Program-made: the position numbers and the translations under genes | Assembly (NCBI GenBank): GCA_947479085.1 | Contig: CANJYB010000004.1 | Location: 164,086-228,085 of the forward strand | From: Bacteroidota bacterium | GTDB lineage: Bacteria > Bacteroidota > Bacteroidia > 2-12-FULL-35-15 | DNA length: 64,000 nucleotides | Direction of reading: 5' to 3' | In this document: piece after piece, positions 44,252-53,212 of the stretch | Layout: each line of letters begins with the position of its first letter | Position numbering within the stretch: the stretch's first letter is position 1 | The notes under the pieces: generated by a model | What the model saw: the letters and a program-made list of their open reading frames with translations, nothing else | Databases searched by the model: none | Told to the model about the DNA's origin: nothing

Positions 44252-44259
44252 TATTTTTG
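44252..44259 (+). promoter_or_regulatory. -7 promoter box of the gene at 44283
   Basis: TATTTTTG matches TAnnTTTG and lies 24 bases before the start codon. No clear -33 TTG is seen. Confidence 0.45.
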
Positions 44260-44282
44260 TGCAATAAACCAAAAACTTAAAA

Positions 44283-45293
44283 ATGAAAAAAATTAGTACT
44301 ATATTAACATCTCTTTGCATTACTGTAACTGTTATGGTTGCCCAACCAACTCCTCAACCACCTAACGCAGGGTTTGAAAATTGGACAGGTTCTGGCGCAA
44401 CTATTGAAGCTACTAATTATCATTCAAATAAGTCAGGTACTGGATGGGCCTCTTTGGGTGGTCAAACCTGTTTTAAAGAAACTTCCGGTCCTCATTCCGG
44501 AAGCTTTTGTGCAAGGATAGAGACCATTAGTTCACTTGGTAATGCTGTCAACGGTTCCTTAACTTCTGGTATAGTAAATGCTCCTACCACAAATAAAGCG
44601 GATGGATATATAGGAACAATGGAGGGTGCAAGTGGCAGCACAATTAATCGAATTGCATTTAATGGTCGTCCGGATAGTTTAGTTGGATGGTACAAATACA
44701 CTCAATCAACAACCGCCACTGGCACAGGGGGAGCGAATGAAATTGGAAAGGTTTATGCAATATTACATTTAGGTAATTATTATGACCCATCTGCAGCAAG
44801 CAGTTATCATCCGGATTCATCAATTAATAAAGTAGGGGAGGCTCTTTTTTTAACCCAGGCTTCCAATGTTGGTGCATGGACCCGTTTCAGTGTTCCTTTC
44901 AGTTATGTTTCAGCGGTTACCCCTCAATATATTTTATTAAATTGTACATCGTCTAATAATCAGCTCACCTCTGTTTCAGGAAGTAAATTATGGTTGGATG
45001 ATATCGGGGTAGTTTATCATGTGTCAAGTGTTGGGGTAAATGATCAGGAGGTGAAGGATGAAAACCTGAAAGTTTATACATTTGATAAAATAATTTACGT
45101 TGATTTTATGACCAGGACAGAAGGGCTTTCATCAATTTCCATTTTCGATATCACTGGAAAATTAATAAGTAAGCAACAATTGCATAACAATAGATTAAAT
45201 TCATTCAGTGTTTCGGAATTAGGTTCAGGAATGTATTTGTATGAATTGTCTGGAAATAATTTTCATAAATCAGGTAAGTTGCTTATTAACTAA
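44283..45293 (+). CDS. T9SS-secreted protein, PCMD-like lectin-fold domain
   Basis: The 336-residue protein has a signal peptide (about residues 1-20, ending MVAQ). It then carries a beta-rich domain with PNAGFENWTGSG, KETSGPHSGSFCARIET, RPDSLVGWYKYTQ and KLWLDDIGVVYH, a pattern matching the putative carbohydrate-metabolism (PCMD) domain of Bacteroidota. It ends with a T9SS sorting domain (ENLKVYTFDKIIYV start, GMYLYELSGNNFHKSGKLLIN end). It is probably a surface carbohydrate-binding protein. It is encoded upstream of a TonB receptor but separated by a terminator. Confidence 0.8.
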   Translation: MKKISTILTSLCITVTVMVAQPTPQPPNAGFENWTGSGATIEATNYHSNKSGTGWASLGGQTCFKETSGPHSGSFCARIETISSLGNAVNGSLTSGIVNAPTTNKADGYIGTMEGASGSTINRIAFNGRPDSLVGWYKYTQSTTATGTGGANEIGKVYAILHLGNYYDPSAASSYHPDSSINKVGEALFLTQASNVGAWTRFSVPFSYVSAVTPQYILLNCTSSNNQLTSVSGSKLWLDDIGVVYHVSSVGVNDQEVKDENLKVYTFDKIIYVDFMTRTEGLSSISIFDITGKLISKQQLHNNRLNSFSVSELGSGMYLYELSGNNFHKSGKLLIN

Positions 45294-45310
45294 ACAATAA
45301 ATTTGTTTTT

Positions 45311-45347
45311 AAAAACCCTGACCTGATTCGTCAGGGTTTTTTATTTG
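45311..45347 (+). terminator. Intrinsic terminator after the PCMD-like gene
   Basis: AAAAACCCTGAC and GTCAGGGTTTTTT pair around CTGATTC. The T-rich tail makes it a strong terminator for the upstream gene; the TonB receptor gene begins 8 bases later. Confidence 0.9.
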
Positions 45348-45354
45348 TCGTATC

Positions 45355-47778
45355 ATGATTTTACCTAAATTCCTATTCACAGGATTAATTTCCTTTCTTT
45401 TCTTTTTTACCGCATATTCCCAAACAGGCGTATTAAGAGGTAAAGTAATAGATGTTTCTTCAAAAGAATTATTACCCGGAGCCAGTATCCTATTAATTGG
45501 TAATTCTCCAAAAGGAGCAGCAACGGATATAGATGGAAATTATTCAATGGTTTTGGATACAGGGTATCATCAACTTTATTGTGCTTATGTAGGTTACGTG
45601 AATGACACTTTTTTAGTTCACATTACTGCTAATACAATAACAGAAAAGAACATAGCATTTATGCCGGTTGCAAAATTCCTGGAAACCATTGTTGTTTCTT
45701 CCGGAAAGTTTGATCAACGGTTGGAAGAACTTACTGTTTCTATGGAAGTTCTTAAACCACAGATGATAAATAGTAAAAATACTACCAGTATAGAAACCAT
45801 ACTGGAACAGGCTCCTGGCCTTACGATAATCGATAATGATCCTCAAATAAGAGGAGGTAGTGGGTTTACATTTGGTGTCGGTAGCCGGGTGGCAATTGTT
45901 GTGGATGGAATTCCTTTGTTGAGTGGAGATGCGGGTAGACCGGAATGGAGTTATATCCCTGTCGAGAATATAGAACAGATTGAAGTTATAAAAGGAGCAT
46001 CTTCTGTTTTATATGGAAGCAATGCTTTATGTGGAGTTATTAATGTGAGGTCTGCGTATCCCAGAAGTAAGCCAAAAACAATAATAAATTATTCTGTGGG
46101 AGACTATAGCCTTCCAGACCGTGTTTCATATGACTGGTATAATAGATCGTTACCTGTATTTACCAATCTTAATTTTTTGCATTCTGAAATAATAAAATCA
46201 AACCTTGACTTTGTTATCGGGGGTAACTTTAATCTTGACCAAGGCTATACTGCGCCACCTCCGCCTCAAACTCCTGTTCCTGAATTTTTCAAACCTTATT
46301 TTGATACCATTCAGCCTTTTTCAAATAATGACATGTTGAAAATAAGAGGCCGATTGAACTTTAACCTTCGTTATCGTTCTAAAAAAATAACGGGATTGAA
46401 TTTTGGAATAAATGGAAACGGAATGGTTAATAAAACCAATATGGTGCTTGCTTGGCATGATGACACAGGTGGTTTATATACGGGATATCCTGGAGCGGTC
46501 TTCCTAGAAGATCAGGTTATTTTTAATCTAGATCCTTTTATAAAATATAATAATGGAAATGGAGTAAGTCATAGTTTGGTAACAAGAGTTTTTCATACTG
46601 ATAATGTGATTACTAACAATCAATCGAATAAAGGAACAATGTATTATGGGGAATATCAATTGCAACGAATTTTCAAGAATTTGGATTTCACCTTCACTGG
46701 CGGGGTGGTGGGCAATCTTTCCACTTCGCATGCCGACTTGTATAAATCCAGCGGGACACCGGATAATAAAATTGTAAATGCTTCAGGTTATTTGCAGATC
46801 GATAAAAAATTCTGGAAGATTTTAAATGTATCTGGAGGGTTTCGCTATGAATATTTTAAGATGAATGATTTTTCTTCAGTTGTTGCCCCTATTTTCAGAG
46901 CAGGCGCCAGTTTACAAGTCCTTAAGGCAACTTATATAAGGACGAGTTACGGACAAGGATTCAGATATCCGACAATTACAGAACGCTATATATCCACAAA
47001 AGCAGGACTTTTTGGGGTATACCCTAATCCTGATTTAAAACCGGAAACAAGTAATAATTTTGAAGTTGGATTGAAGCAAGGATTTAAAATAGGTAAATGT
47101 ATGGGATATCTTGATATTGCAGGTTATTACCAGCATTATGAAAACACTATAGAATATTTATTCGGAACATGGGAATCTCAAAATCCATGGATAGTTGGGT
47201 TCAAATTTCTTAATACAGGAGAATCGCGCGTTCGTGGAGTTGATGTTTCAATCTTGGCTTCTACTCCGGAAACGAATAAGAAATTCGGAATGGCATTACT
47301 TGTAGGTTATACGTATGTTGAGCCCGTTAGCTTGACTCCTGATGTTATATATGCTCACGATTCATCCCAAATGCAGTTGCCATTAAGTTATCATAATAGC
47401 AGTATGGATACTACAGGAAATATACTTAAATATCGATTTAAGCATATGGTTAAGGCGGATGTGGAATTCAAAGTATTTCGGATGACTTTGGGTGTTAGTT
47501 ATAAATACTATAGCCGAATGGAAAATATTGATAAAGCATTTGAGGACATAGAAACTACTACTGTAAATATTGATTTTATTGATGATATTAGGGTTGTAGA
47601 TTACTGGAAAAAACACAAAGGATTTAATATTTGGGATGCCAGAATAGGTTGTGCGGTAAATTCAAGGACTAAAGTATCTCTGATTTGTTCAAATCTGCTA
47701 AATACTGAATATATGCTGAGGCCCCTTAAAATGGAATCTCCCCTTACAACTGCTATACAATACGTTTATACCTTTTAA
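45355..47778 (+). CDS. TonB-dependent outer-membrane receptor with carboxypeptidase-like domain
   Basis: The 807-residue protein has a signal peptide (ending AYSQ, about 24), an N-terminal carboxypeptidase-D regulatory-like domain (about 26-110: GVLRGKVIDVSSKELLPGASI), a plug domain (about 120-230) and a beta-barrel. Plug motifs LEQAPGLTIIDNDPQIRGGSG and VEVIKGASSVLYGSNALCGVINV-type (here IEVIKGASSVLYGSN) are clear, and the last strand ends aromatic (YVYTF). It imports a ligand across the outer membrane using TonB energy. The ligand is unknown; there is no SusD partner nearby, so it is probably not a polysaccharide SusC. The convergent gene at 47789 starts 10 bases away. Confidence 0.93.
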   Translation: MILPKFLFTGLISFLFFFTAYSQTGVLRGKVIDVSSKELLPGASILLIGNSPKGAATDIDGNYSMVLDTGYHQLYCAYVGYVNDTFLVHITANTITEKNIAFMPVAKFLETIVVSSGKFDQRLEELTVSMEVLKPQMINSKNTTSIETILEQAPGLTIIDNDPQIRGGSGFTFGVGSRVAIVVDGIPLLSGDAGRPEWSYIPVENIEQIEVIKGASSVLYGSNALCGVINVRSAYPRSKPKTIINYSVGDYSLPDRVSYDWYNRSLPVFTNLNFLHSEIIKSNLDFVIGGNFNLDQGYTAPPPPQTPVPEFFKPYFDTIQPFSNNDMLKIRGRLNFNLRYRSKKITGLNFGINGNGMVNKTNMVLAWHDDTGGLYTGYPGAVFLEDQVIFNLDPFIKYNNGNGVSHSLVTRVFHTDNVITNNQSNKGTMYYGEYQLQRIFKNLDFTFTGGVVGNLSTSHADLYKSSGTPDNKIVNASGYLQIDKKFWKILNVSGGFRYEYFKMNDFSSVVAPIFRAGASLQVLKATYIRTSYGQGFRYPTITERYISTKAGLFGVYPNPDLKPETSNNFEVGLKQGFKIGKCMGYLDIAGYYQHYENTIEYLFGTWESQNPWIVGFKFLNTGESRVRGVDVSILASTPETNKKFGMALLVGYTYVEPVSLTPDVIYAHDSSQMQLPLSYHNSSMDTTGNILKYRFKHMVKADVEFKVFRMTLGVSYKYYSRMENIDKAFEDIETTTVNIDFIDDIRVVDYWKKHKGFNIWDARIGCAVNSRTKVSLICSNLLNTEYMLRPLKMESPLTTAIQYVYTF

Positions 47779-47788
47779 GAGGGGAAAT

Positions 47789-48070
47789 TTATTTCCCTTC
47801 CTTTTCCTTTAATTTCTGATATTCTCTGATGGTGTCTTCTTCCTTGGAATTATGATAGGCACCATAATAACTGAAAGCAAGACCAACACCCCAACCTAAT
47901 GTACTCCAGATAGGCCAAGCACTGAACACATCATCAAAACCATCTCGCCCCTCAGTTATCCACCACAATGCCCATAAAAAACCATTGATTATTACGTATG
48001 AAGCCAAGTGCTTTTTGAATTCAGCGCGTTTTTTAGCAATGCGCCATAGCTGTTTGTCTCTTTCTTCCAT
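47789..48070 (-). CDS. 2TM-domain protein
   Basis: The 93-residue protein has two membrane segments (about 22-42 and 55-72) with ASYVIINGFLWALWWI and WSTLGWGVGLAFSYYGAYH, the pattern of the 2TM domain family (PF13239-like). It ends with a charged tail. The family is common in Bacteroidota near membrane regulators and in proteins with HTH partners. It is the last gene of a minus-strand operon. The short hairpin GGGAAA/TTTCCC at its 3' end may be a terminator for both converging genes. Function unknown. Confidence 0.8.
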   Translation of the reverse strand: MEERDKQLWRIAKKRAEFKKHLASYVIINGFLWALWWITEGRDGFDDVFSAWPIWSTLGWGVGLAFSYYGAYHNSKEEDTIREYQKLKEKEGK

Positions 48071-48105
48071 ATATTAATTGTGTTTTAAATTTAGTAATTG
48101 ATAAG

Positions 48106-48393
48106 TTAATTCTTTTTTATATAAGCTTTTATTGCGTCAACATATTCTTCAAAAGCTTTGATTCCTTTTTTTGTAATAATGCAACTTGTCTGTGGGTAAT
48201 TATCTTTAAATGTTTTTTTAACCACAATATAATCCGCCTCGGATAGTTTAGTAATTTGTACACTCAAATTACCTGCGGTGGCTTTAGTTTTTTCCTTTAA
48301 AAAACTAAAATCAGCTTCTTTAACGCTTATCAATAAACTCATAATTGACAAGCGTAACTGCGAGTGAAGTAAAGGATCAAGATCTTTAAACAT
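48106..48393 (-). CDS. Winged-helix transcriptional regulator (HTH_34-like)
   Basis: The 95-residue protein is a small dimeric MarR-like winged helix: FKDLDPLLHSQLRLSIMSLL, KEADFSFLKEKTKATAGNLSVQITKLSEADYI (the recognition helix region) and CIITKKGIKAFEEYVDAI. This is a typical HTH_34 architecture. Its start is 1 base after the stop of the membrane gene upstream (48395). It probably regulates its own operon. Confidence 0.87.
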   Translation of the reverse strand: MFKDLDPLLHSQLRLSIMSLLISVKEADFSFLKEKTKATAGNLSVQITKLSEADYIVVKKTFKDNYPQTSCIITKKGIKAFEEYVDAIKAYIKKN

Positions 48394-48394
48394 A

Positions 48395-48970
48395 TTATTT
48401 TTTGTTGTTCATTTTCAGTAAATACCCTGGAATAATGTAACCACCTAAAACAGCTAAAGCCAGAATTAATAACAGATAAATGTTTTGTATTTCAAATCCT
48501 GCAATAGCACATAGCCAGCAAAATATTCCACCCCAAACTAATGGTTTGAACTTTAAAACCCCACCTGATAAAAATAAACCAATTCCATATAAACACATGA
48601 TAACAGGCAGAACTTGCATGGAATTCATAGAATTAAAAAACATGATTACAACCATTGAAGCTCCAAATGCAGTCCATATATATTTAATAAAATCTCCAAC
48701 GTGTGTTTTCACTTTTTCCTCTTTTCTTTTTCTAACAAAATAGCCGATCGTAATAATCCCTCCAATTGGCATCAATAACCAGGGTATTGAATTCAAATCA
48801 TTCTTCATCTCTATCAGAATAAATTGTGAAATACTGGCAATAAATACCAACCATCCCCATAATAAATAAATGAATGAATCAGATTTTACTTCATTTTTAG
48901 CTACAGCAATCATGCTTTGTATGATTTGCAAACTTTCCTGTTCTGTTAATTGATTTTCTTTTGTTTCCAT
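48395..48970 (-). CDS. Membrane protein of a regulatory operon
   Basis: The 191-residue protein has about five membrane segments (near residues 37-57, 65-83, 100-118, 121-140 and 150-180). It starts with a basic/acidic soluble segment of about 30 residues and ends with LKMNNKK. I do not recognise a named family, but a gene of this type next to an HTH_34 regulator and a 2TM gene is a recurring Bacteroidota arrangement. The protein most likely senses or stabilises a membrane state. It starts 30 bases after the TPR-like gene. Confidence 0.72.
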   Translation of the reverse strand: METKENQLTEQESLQIIQSMIAVAKNEVKSDSFIYLLWGWLVFIASISQFILIEMKNDLNSIPWLLMPIGGIITIGYFVRKRKEEKVKTHVGDFIKYIWTAFGASMVVIMFFNSMNSMQVLPVIMCLYGIGLFLSGGVLKFKPLVWGGIFCWLCAIAGFEIQNIYLLLILALAVLGGYIIPGYLLKMNNKK

Positions 48971-49000
48971 TTTTAAATAGCTAGAGTTTTAATTTTTTAT

Positions 49001-49642
49001 TTATTTTTCATCACATTTCTGAAGGAAATATTCATTTGATTTGGCACCCCAATGTGGTGCAATCGAGCTGGCTGGCTTAAATGCTTCATAAAGTGATTTC
49101 GCTTTTTCAAATGATGGTTTAGCTTTGTCTTTCCCACCGCCAAACATAGGAGGTGTATAAAAAAATGCAGTTCCTTCAAGGTAATAAGGGCGAGGATTTG
49201 TAGGGTCAAGTTTCTTGGCTTGCTCTCTTATTTCTCCTGCTTCGGTACCATATTTTTGTCCACGTGTCATTGGATTGACGCTAATACGTGCAGAAGCAAT
49301 CTGTGCTTTAATTGTAAAGATTTCTGAATTATTAGGGCTGATTGAATCTGCTTTTTTAATAAATGTTTCAGCCTTGTCGCAATAGGTGTCAATTGTATTT
49401 CCTTTGGTAGAATAAGTCATATTTACATAGCAATAGGCTGCGTAATATAAAGGTAACCATTCCTTTTTTTCGGCATTCCCAATTCTTTCAAAGGTATTTG
49501 CCTGGTTTTGCAGAACATTGGCATCTCTTGTGGTATCAAGTATTGCAATGTTTTTTTCCATTGTTTCAATGTACTTTTTGTTTTGTGCATCCGCTATATT
49601 AAATAGGCTGGTTAGTGCAATCAGAGTAATGATTTTTTTCAT
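49001..49642 (-). CDS. TPR-like lipoprotein or periplasmic protein
   Basis: The 213-residue protein has a signal-type N-terminus (MKKIITLIALTSLFNIADAQ). The remainder is helical with tetratricopeptide-like segments: TFERIGNAEKKEWLPLYYAAYCYVNM, ETFIKKADSISPNNSEIFTIKAQIASA and PRPYYLEGTAFFYTPPMFGGGKDKAKPSFEKA. Hence it is probably a periplasmic TPR-like protein. It lies between the TonB receptor gene upstream and the membrane gene downstream. Function unknown, possibly protein-protein contact in the envelope. Confidence 0.75.
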   Translation of the reverse strand: MKKIITLIALTSLFNIADAQNKKYIETMEKNIAILDTTRDANVLQNQANTFERIGNAEKKEWLPLYYAAYCYVNMTYSTKGNTIDTYCDKAETFIKKADSISPNNSEIFTIKAQIASARISVNPMTRGQKYGTEAGEIREQAKKLDPTNPRPYYLEGTAFFYTPPMFGGGKDKAKPSFEKAKSLYEAFKPASSIAPHWGAKSNEYFLQKCDEK

Positions 49643-49697
49643 TTTGTTTTTGGTTTTTATTATTGTTTATTTTATTTGAAATTTATTTTTAATGGTT

Positions 49698-51884
49698 TTA
49701 ATTATTATTGTTAATTACTTCTTTAGAGCGGTCTTGCCCGAACGAAAGGAACAGACCCACAAAGAAGAAGCGTTTCGCAGGAGGAGTTATTGCCTGGCTC
49801 CTTTGCAAGTCATAAGAATAGCGATATCCAAATACCTGGTCATTACCAATTACATTGGTAACAGCAAAAGCCAAAACAGCAAAACATTTTTTTATTTGCC
49901 TCAGGTAAGCACAATTTAAACCAAGTGTATTATAATCAATGGTTCGGTTTGCCATAAATTCGGTGTTGTTTGGATCGTTGTATGGACGACCACTTGCATA
50001 AGAATAAGTAAAGCCTGTGCTTAAGTTTAATTTCTCAAAGAACTTTTTAAATACAAGGGTTGCAGTATGCGTTGCGGCAAAAGGAGGCGTTACCTCTTTG
50101 GGATAATATAAGTAAAGACGCTTTGTGTCCAGGTAAGTATAGGATACCCAGTAATCAACCCCTTTTAGTGTTTTTTTATCTCTCCAGAATAAATCCAATC
50201 CCTGTGCGTATCCATGTCCCAGATTTGATCTTGTTGAATCTGCTTCATATAAAGTTAGATTATCATATTGTTTATAGTAAACTTCTAAACGTAACGTATG
50301 ATAATCATCCACCCGTTGAATATTAGCTATATAATGGGTTGCTTTGTTATATCCCGGTATCTGCGGGCTTAACAGGAATGTTCGTTCAGGTTTTTGATAA
50401 AACTGCCCGTATGCAATTGATAGGGTGCTACTTTCACCAAGCTTATAGGAAACGGAAGAACGCGGAGCAACTACATATTTATTCATTAATGTTGAATATT
50501 CTCCTCTTCCACCTAAACGTAAAACCAAACTTCTGCTCAGGAAAATATCCGCTTCAATAAATTCTGCAGAATAATTATCATACACATTGGTATTTGATTT
50601 GAAAAAGTAATTGGAGTTAGAAAAATAGTTATGACCAACACCTTTTATATTAAACCCGTCAAAAGAATATTGGTATTCTCCTCCGAAACGGATAATAGAT
50701 AGTTTGCCAATACCTCTGCTGATGACTATTCTGCCTTGTGATAAGTCGCTTTGCGAACGAATGGTGTCAAACGACAAATTAATTTTATCAAGATTTGTGC
50801 TGTAAGATGCTCCTATATTCAAAAGCCATTTTTCTCCTAATCGTTCTTTATAGGTCAGGTTGGTGTAGATATTAGTATTTCCCAATTCAAACAAATTCTT
50901 GTACCCGTTAGTGCTGTCAATACTTTGGGTTTTAAAACCAAAGTTGGAAAGATTAAAATATCCGTAAAATTTAATAATACCACTCGGTGAAGTTTTTTTA
51001 CGGAAATTTAATGAGCCGCCTGAAAACTGTGGACTAAGCGTATAATCCGGGGCCTGTTTTACTAGAGAAAAATAAGGAGTTAAGTTGGTATAATTCAAAT
51101 CGAAGCCCGCACTCATTTGCTTTTCCTTCCATAAATGATTGTGACCAACGCCTACACCAACTGTTGATAAAGCAACGGTAGAGGATGTTCTGTCGGGCAG
51201 ATCATTCGTTTCTAATGCCAGAACAGAAGACATGGCCTGGCCATATTGTGCAGAATATCCACCTGTACTGAACACTGTTCCCTTAAAGATGAATGGAGAA
51301 AACCTTCCTCTGGATGCTATATCAGGGTTTGCACTATAAAAAGGATTGTTGACCACCATACCATCTATTATTGTTTTTGTTTCTGCCCCTGTTCCTCCTC
51401 TTACAAATAATTCTGCTGATTCTCCTACCTGTTGTGCACCCGGTAATGTTTTTAAGGCTCCGTTAATATCGCCTAGCCCGCCTGCTGTGGTAACTATATC
51501 TAATGGTTTAAGCACAGTGGTTCGTTTTTCATCACTGGCTTCAATGGTGCCTGCAGAAATTGTAACTACTTTCAATTCATTAAATGCTTCTTTTAAAACA
51601 GGGTTATAAGTAACCTCTTTTCCGTTCAGTTTTATTTTCTTTTCTATTGTTTCATAACCTATAAAACTGGTAACAAGTGTTACCTCTCCGGTATCATTTG
51701 CAACAAAAGAAAATGAACCATCGGGAGAAGTCGAAGCTCCATCATAGGAGTCTTTTACAAAAATGTTTGCCCCAGGTATGGTTATTTTTTTCTGATCGGT
51801 TACTTTGCCGGAAATTTTCGTCTGAGCATAAATGCTCTTTAAACTTAATAAAGACAGTGCAAATAGGGTAATTATTTTTTTCAT
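49698..51884 (-). CDS. TonB-dependent outer-membrane receptor with carboxypeptidase-like domain
   Basis: The 728-residue protein has a signal peptide (about 1-20, ending IYAQ), a carboxypeptidase-like domain (about 22-105; TKISGKVTDQKKITIPGANIFVKD), a plug (about 115-225; GDINGALKTLPGAQQVGESAELFVRGGTGAETKTIIDGMVVNNPFYSANPDI read in pieces) and a barrel. The start is the first gene of a minus-strand unit that continues through the TPR, membrane, HTH and 2TM genes, suggesting that the receptor and the regulatory membrane genes belong to one system. The barrel ends near FVGLFLSFGQDRSKEVINNNN, after which the protein has an unusual charged tail past the terminal strand. Ligand unknown. Confidence 0.9.
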   Translation of the reverse strand: MKKIITLFALSLLSLKSIYAQTKISGKVTDQKKITIPGANIFVKDSYDGASTSPDGSFSFVANDTGEVTLVTSFIGYETIEKKIKLNGKEVTYNPVLKEAFNELKVVTISAGTIEASDEKRTTVLKPLDIVTTAGGLGDINGALKTLPGAQQVGESAELFVRGGTGAETKTIIDGMVVNNPFYSANPDIASRGRFSPFIFKGTVFSTGGYSAQYGQAMSSVLALETNDLPDRTSSTVALSTVGVGVGHNHLWKEKQMSAGFDLNYTNLTPYFSLVKQAPDYTLSPQFSGGSLNFRKKTSPSGIIKFYGYFNLSNFGFKTQSIDSTNGYKNLFELGNTNIYTNLTYKERLGEKWLLNIGASYSTNLDKINLSFDTIRSQSDLSQGRIVISRGIGKLSIIRFGGEYQYSFDGFNIKGVGHNYFSNSNYFFKSNTNVYDNYSAEFIEADIFLSRSLVLRLGGRGEYSTLMNKYVVAPRSSVSYKLGESSTLSIAYGQFYQKPERTFLLSPQIPGYNKATHYIANIQRVDDYHTLRLEVYYKQYDNLTLYEADSTRSNLGHGYAQGLDLFWRDKKTLKGVDYWVSYTYLDTKRLYLYYPKEVTPPFAATHTATLVFKKFFEKLNLSTGFTYSYASGRPYNDPNNTEFMANRTIDYNTLGLNCAYLRQIKKCFAVLAFAVTNVIGNDQVFGYRYSYDLQRSQAITPPAKRFFFVGLFLSFGQDRSKEVINNNN

Positions 51885-52000
51885 AAGACAAGTTCGTTTT
51901 ACAAATCCGGCACAAATGTAAATTAGTTTATAATATAAACAAAATAATAGTTGAATTATTTTTTGACCCTTCTCTATAGAAAATTAAAAATTTTGTACTT

Positions 52001-52008
52001 TAGCTTTG
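52001..52008 (+). promoter_or_regulatory. -7 promoter box of the gene at 52032
   Basis: TAGCTTTG matches TAnnTTTG, 23 bases before the chosen start at 52032. It supports starting the gene at 52032 rather than at the frame's earlier ATG (51951), which lies upstream of this box. Confidence 0.5.
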
Positions 52009-52031
52009 TAAAATCTAACAACACTATAAAA

Positions 52032-52499
52032 ATGAATTTAGAAGAGATGTCTGTTCTGGTAGAGAACAGTTTGAAAAAATTGAATATTGACCCAGTAAAT
52101 TCATTAAGGGGTGAAAAACCAGGTCAATGGTCTTATAAAACAAAGGAAGGAGCAACCATGTGGATAGATGTATTTAATTTCCCTGCTAGTCCGGAAAAAT
52201 ATTATTTACAGGTGATGAGCCCTTTATCAGCTATTCCTGATAAAAATGCAGATGCATTTTATAAAGACCTGTTGGAAATAAACTATAAAATGTATGATGT
52301 GTCGATGTGTAAAAAGGAGAACTGGATTTATGTGCTATGTTTGCGGGATGCAGCCGGCATTGACGAAGCAACTCTCGATACCGTTCTTTACAGGGTTTCT
52401 TTTTACAGCCATGATTATTATGGAAAATTAAGTTTCAAATACGAAGGCAGTTGGACTCCCAAGACTCCGGAGGCAAAGCCGGGTACTTCACTTAATTAG
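52032..52499 (+). CDS. YbjN-like small protein
   Basis: The 155-residue product starts MNLEEMSVLVENSLKKLNIDP. The fold pattern is that of the type III secretion chaperone/YbjN group: an N-terminal helix, then beta strands (GQWSYKTKEGATMWIDVF, then YYLQVMSPLSAIPDKN), then a helix pair (DAFYKDLLEINYKMY) and IYVLCLRDAAG. It is cytosolic and without a known function. The frame's earlier ATG at 51951 would add 27 hydrophobic residues but lies before the promoter box. It stands alone, convergent with the Nfu gene. Confidence 0.75.
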   Translation: MNLEEMSVLVENSLKKLNIDPVNSLRGEKPGQWSYKTKEGATMWIDVFNFPASPEKYYLQVMSPLSAIPDKNADAFYKDLLEINYKMYDVSMCKKENWIYVLCLRDAAGIDEATLDTVLYRVSFYSHDYYGKLSFKYEGSWTPKTPEAKPGTSLN

Positions 52500-52519
52500 A
52501 AAAAACAGAATAAAAAGTA

Positions 52520-53143
52520 TTAAACAGTTTCGGCAACTACTTCGGTTACTTCCGGAACCATTCTTTTTAATAAGGTTTCAATACCTCCTTTTAAAGTAAC
52601 AGTTGAAGAAGGACAGCCACTGCATGCACCACGAAGCTGAACAGTAACAACTCCGTCTGTAAAACTTTTAAAAGTAATACTTCCTCCATCGCCTTCCACG
52701 GCAGGGCGAATGTATTGCTCCAGCATTTCAACTATTTTTACTTCCACTTCTGTAGATGGGGCAGCGTGTTCAGTAAATATTTCCTTTTTGGCAGTAAATG
52801 TATTGTCAACAGGAACTTCGGTTACAGGTAATTCTGTAATTATTTCATTCCCTTCACTTATATAAACGCGAATAAAATCACGTAATTCAAGTGTAATATC
52901 TTCCCACTGAATGGCATCAATTTTTGAAACGGTTACAAAATTAGAAGCAACAAAAACAGCTTTTACAAAAGGAAATTCAAAAAGCTTTGCAGCCAATGGT
53001 GCACCTTTTGTTTCTGCTTTTGACAGGTATTGCGCTGTTGCTCCTTCCTGAACCAATAATCTGTTTGCAACAAATTTCATGGAAGAAGGGTTGGGTGTAC
53101 TTTCAGCATATATAATTACAGGTCGTTTAACTAATGTGTCCAT
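52520..53143 (-). CDS. Nfu-type iron-sulfur cluster carrier
   Basis: The 207-residue protein has an N-terminal Nfu_N domain (TPNPSSMKFVANRLL, about 16-30) and a C-terminal NifU-like domain with the paired cysteines GACSGCPSS (Cys174 and Cys177) preceded by IRPAVEGDGGSITF. Nfu proteins accept clusters from scaffolds such as SufBCD and pass them to late targets, including [4Fe-4S] enzymes such as IspG. The two-domain form is typical of Bacteroidota. It is about 13.6 kb from the suf genes. Confidence 0.93.
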   Translation of the reverse strand: MDTLVKRPVIIYAESTPNPSSMKFVANRLLVQEGATAQYLSKAETKGAPLAAKLFEFPFVKAVFVASNFVTVSKIDAIQWEDITLELRDFIRVYISEGNEIITELPVTEVPVDNTFTAKKEIFTEHAAPSTEVEVKIVEMLEQYIRPAVEGDGGSITFKSFTDGVVTVQLRGACSGCPSSTVTLKGGIETLLKRMVPEVTEVVAETV

Positions 53144-53212
53144 TTTTATTTCTATAATTGAATTTTATTTCCATACAAAGGTAACACTATTGTAGCGTAT
53201 TTAGCATCCATT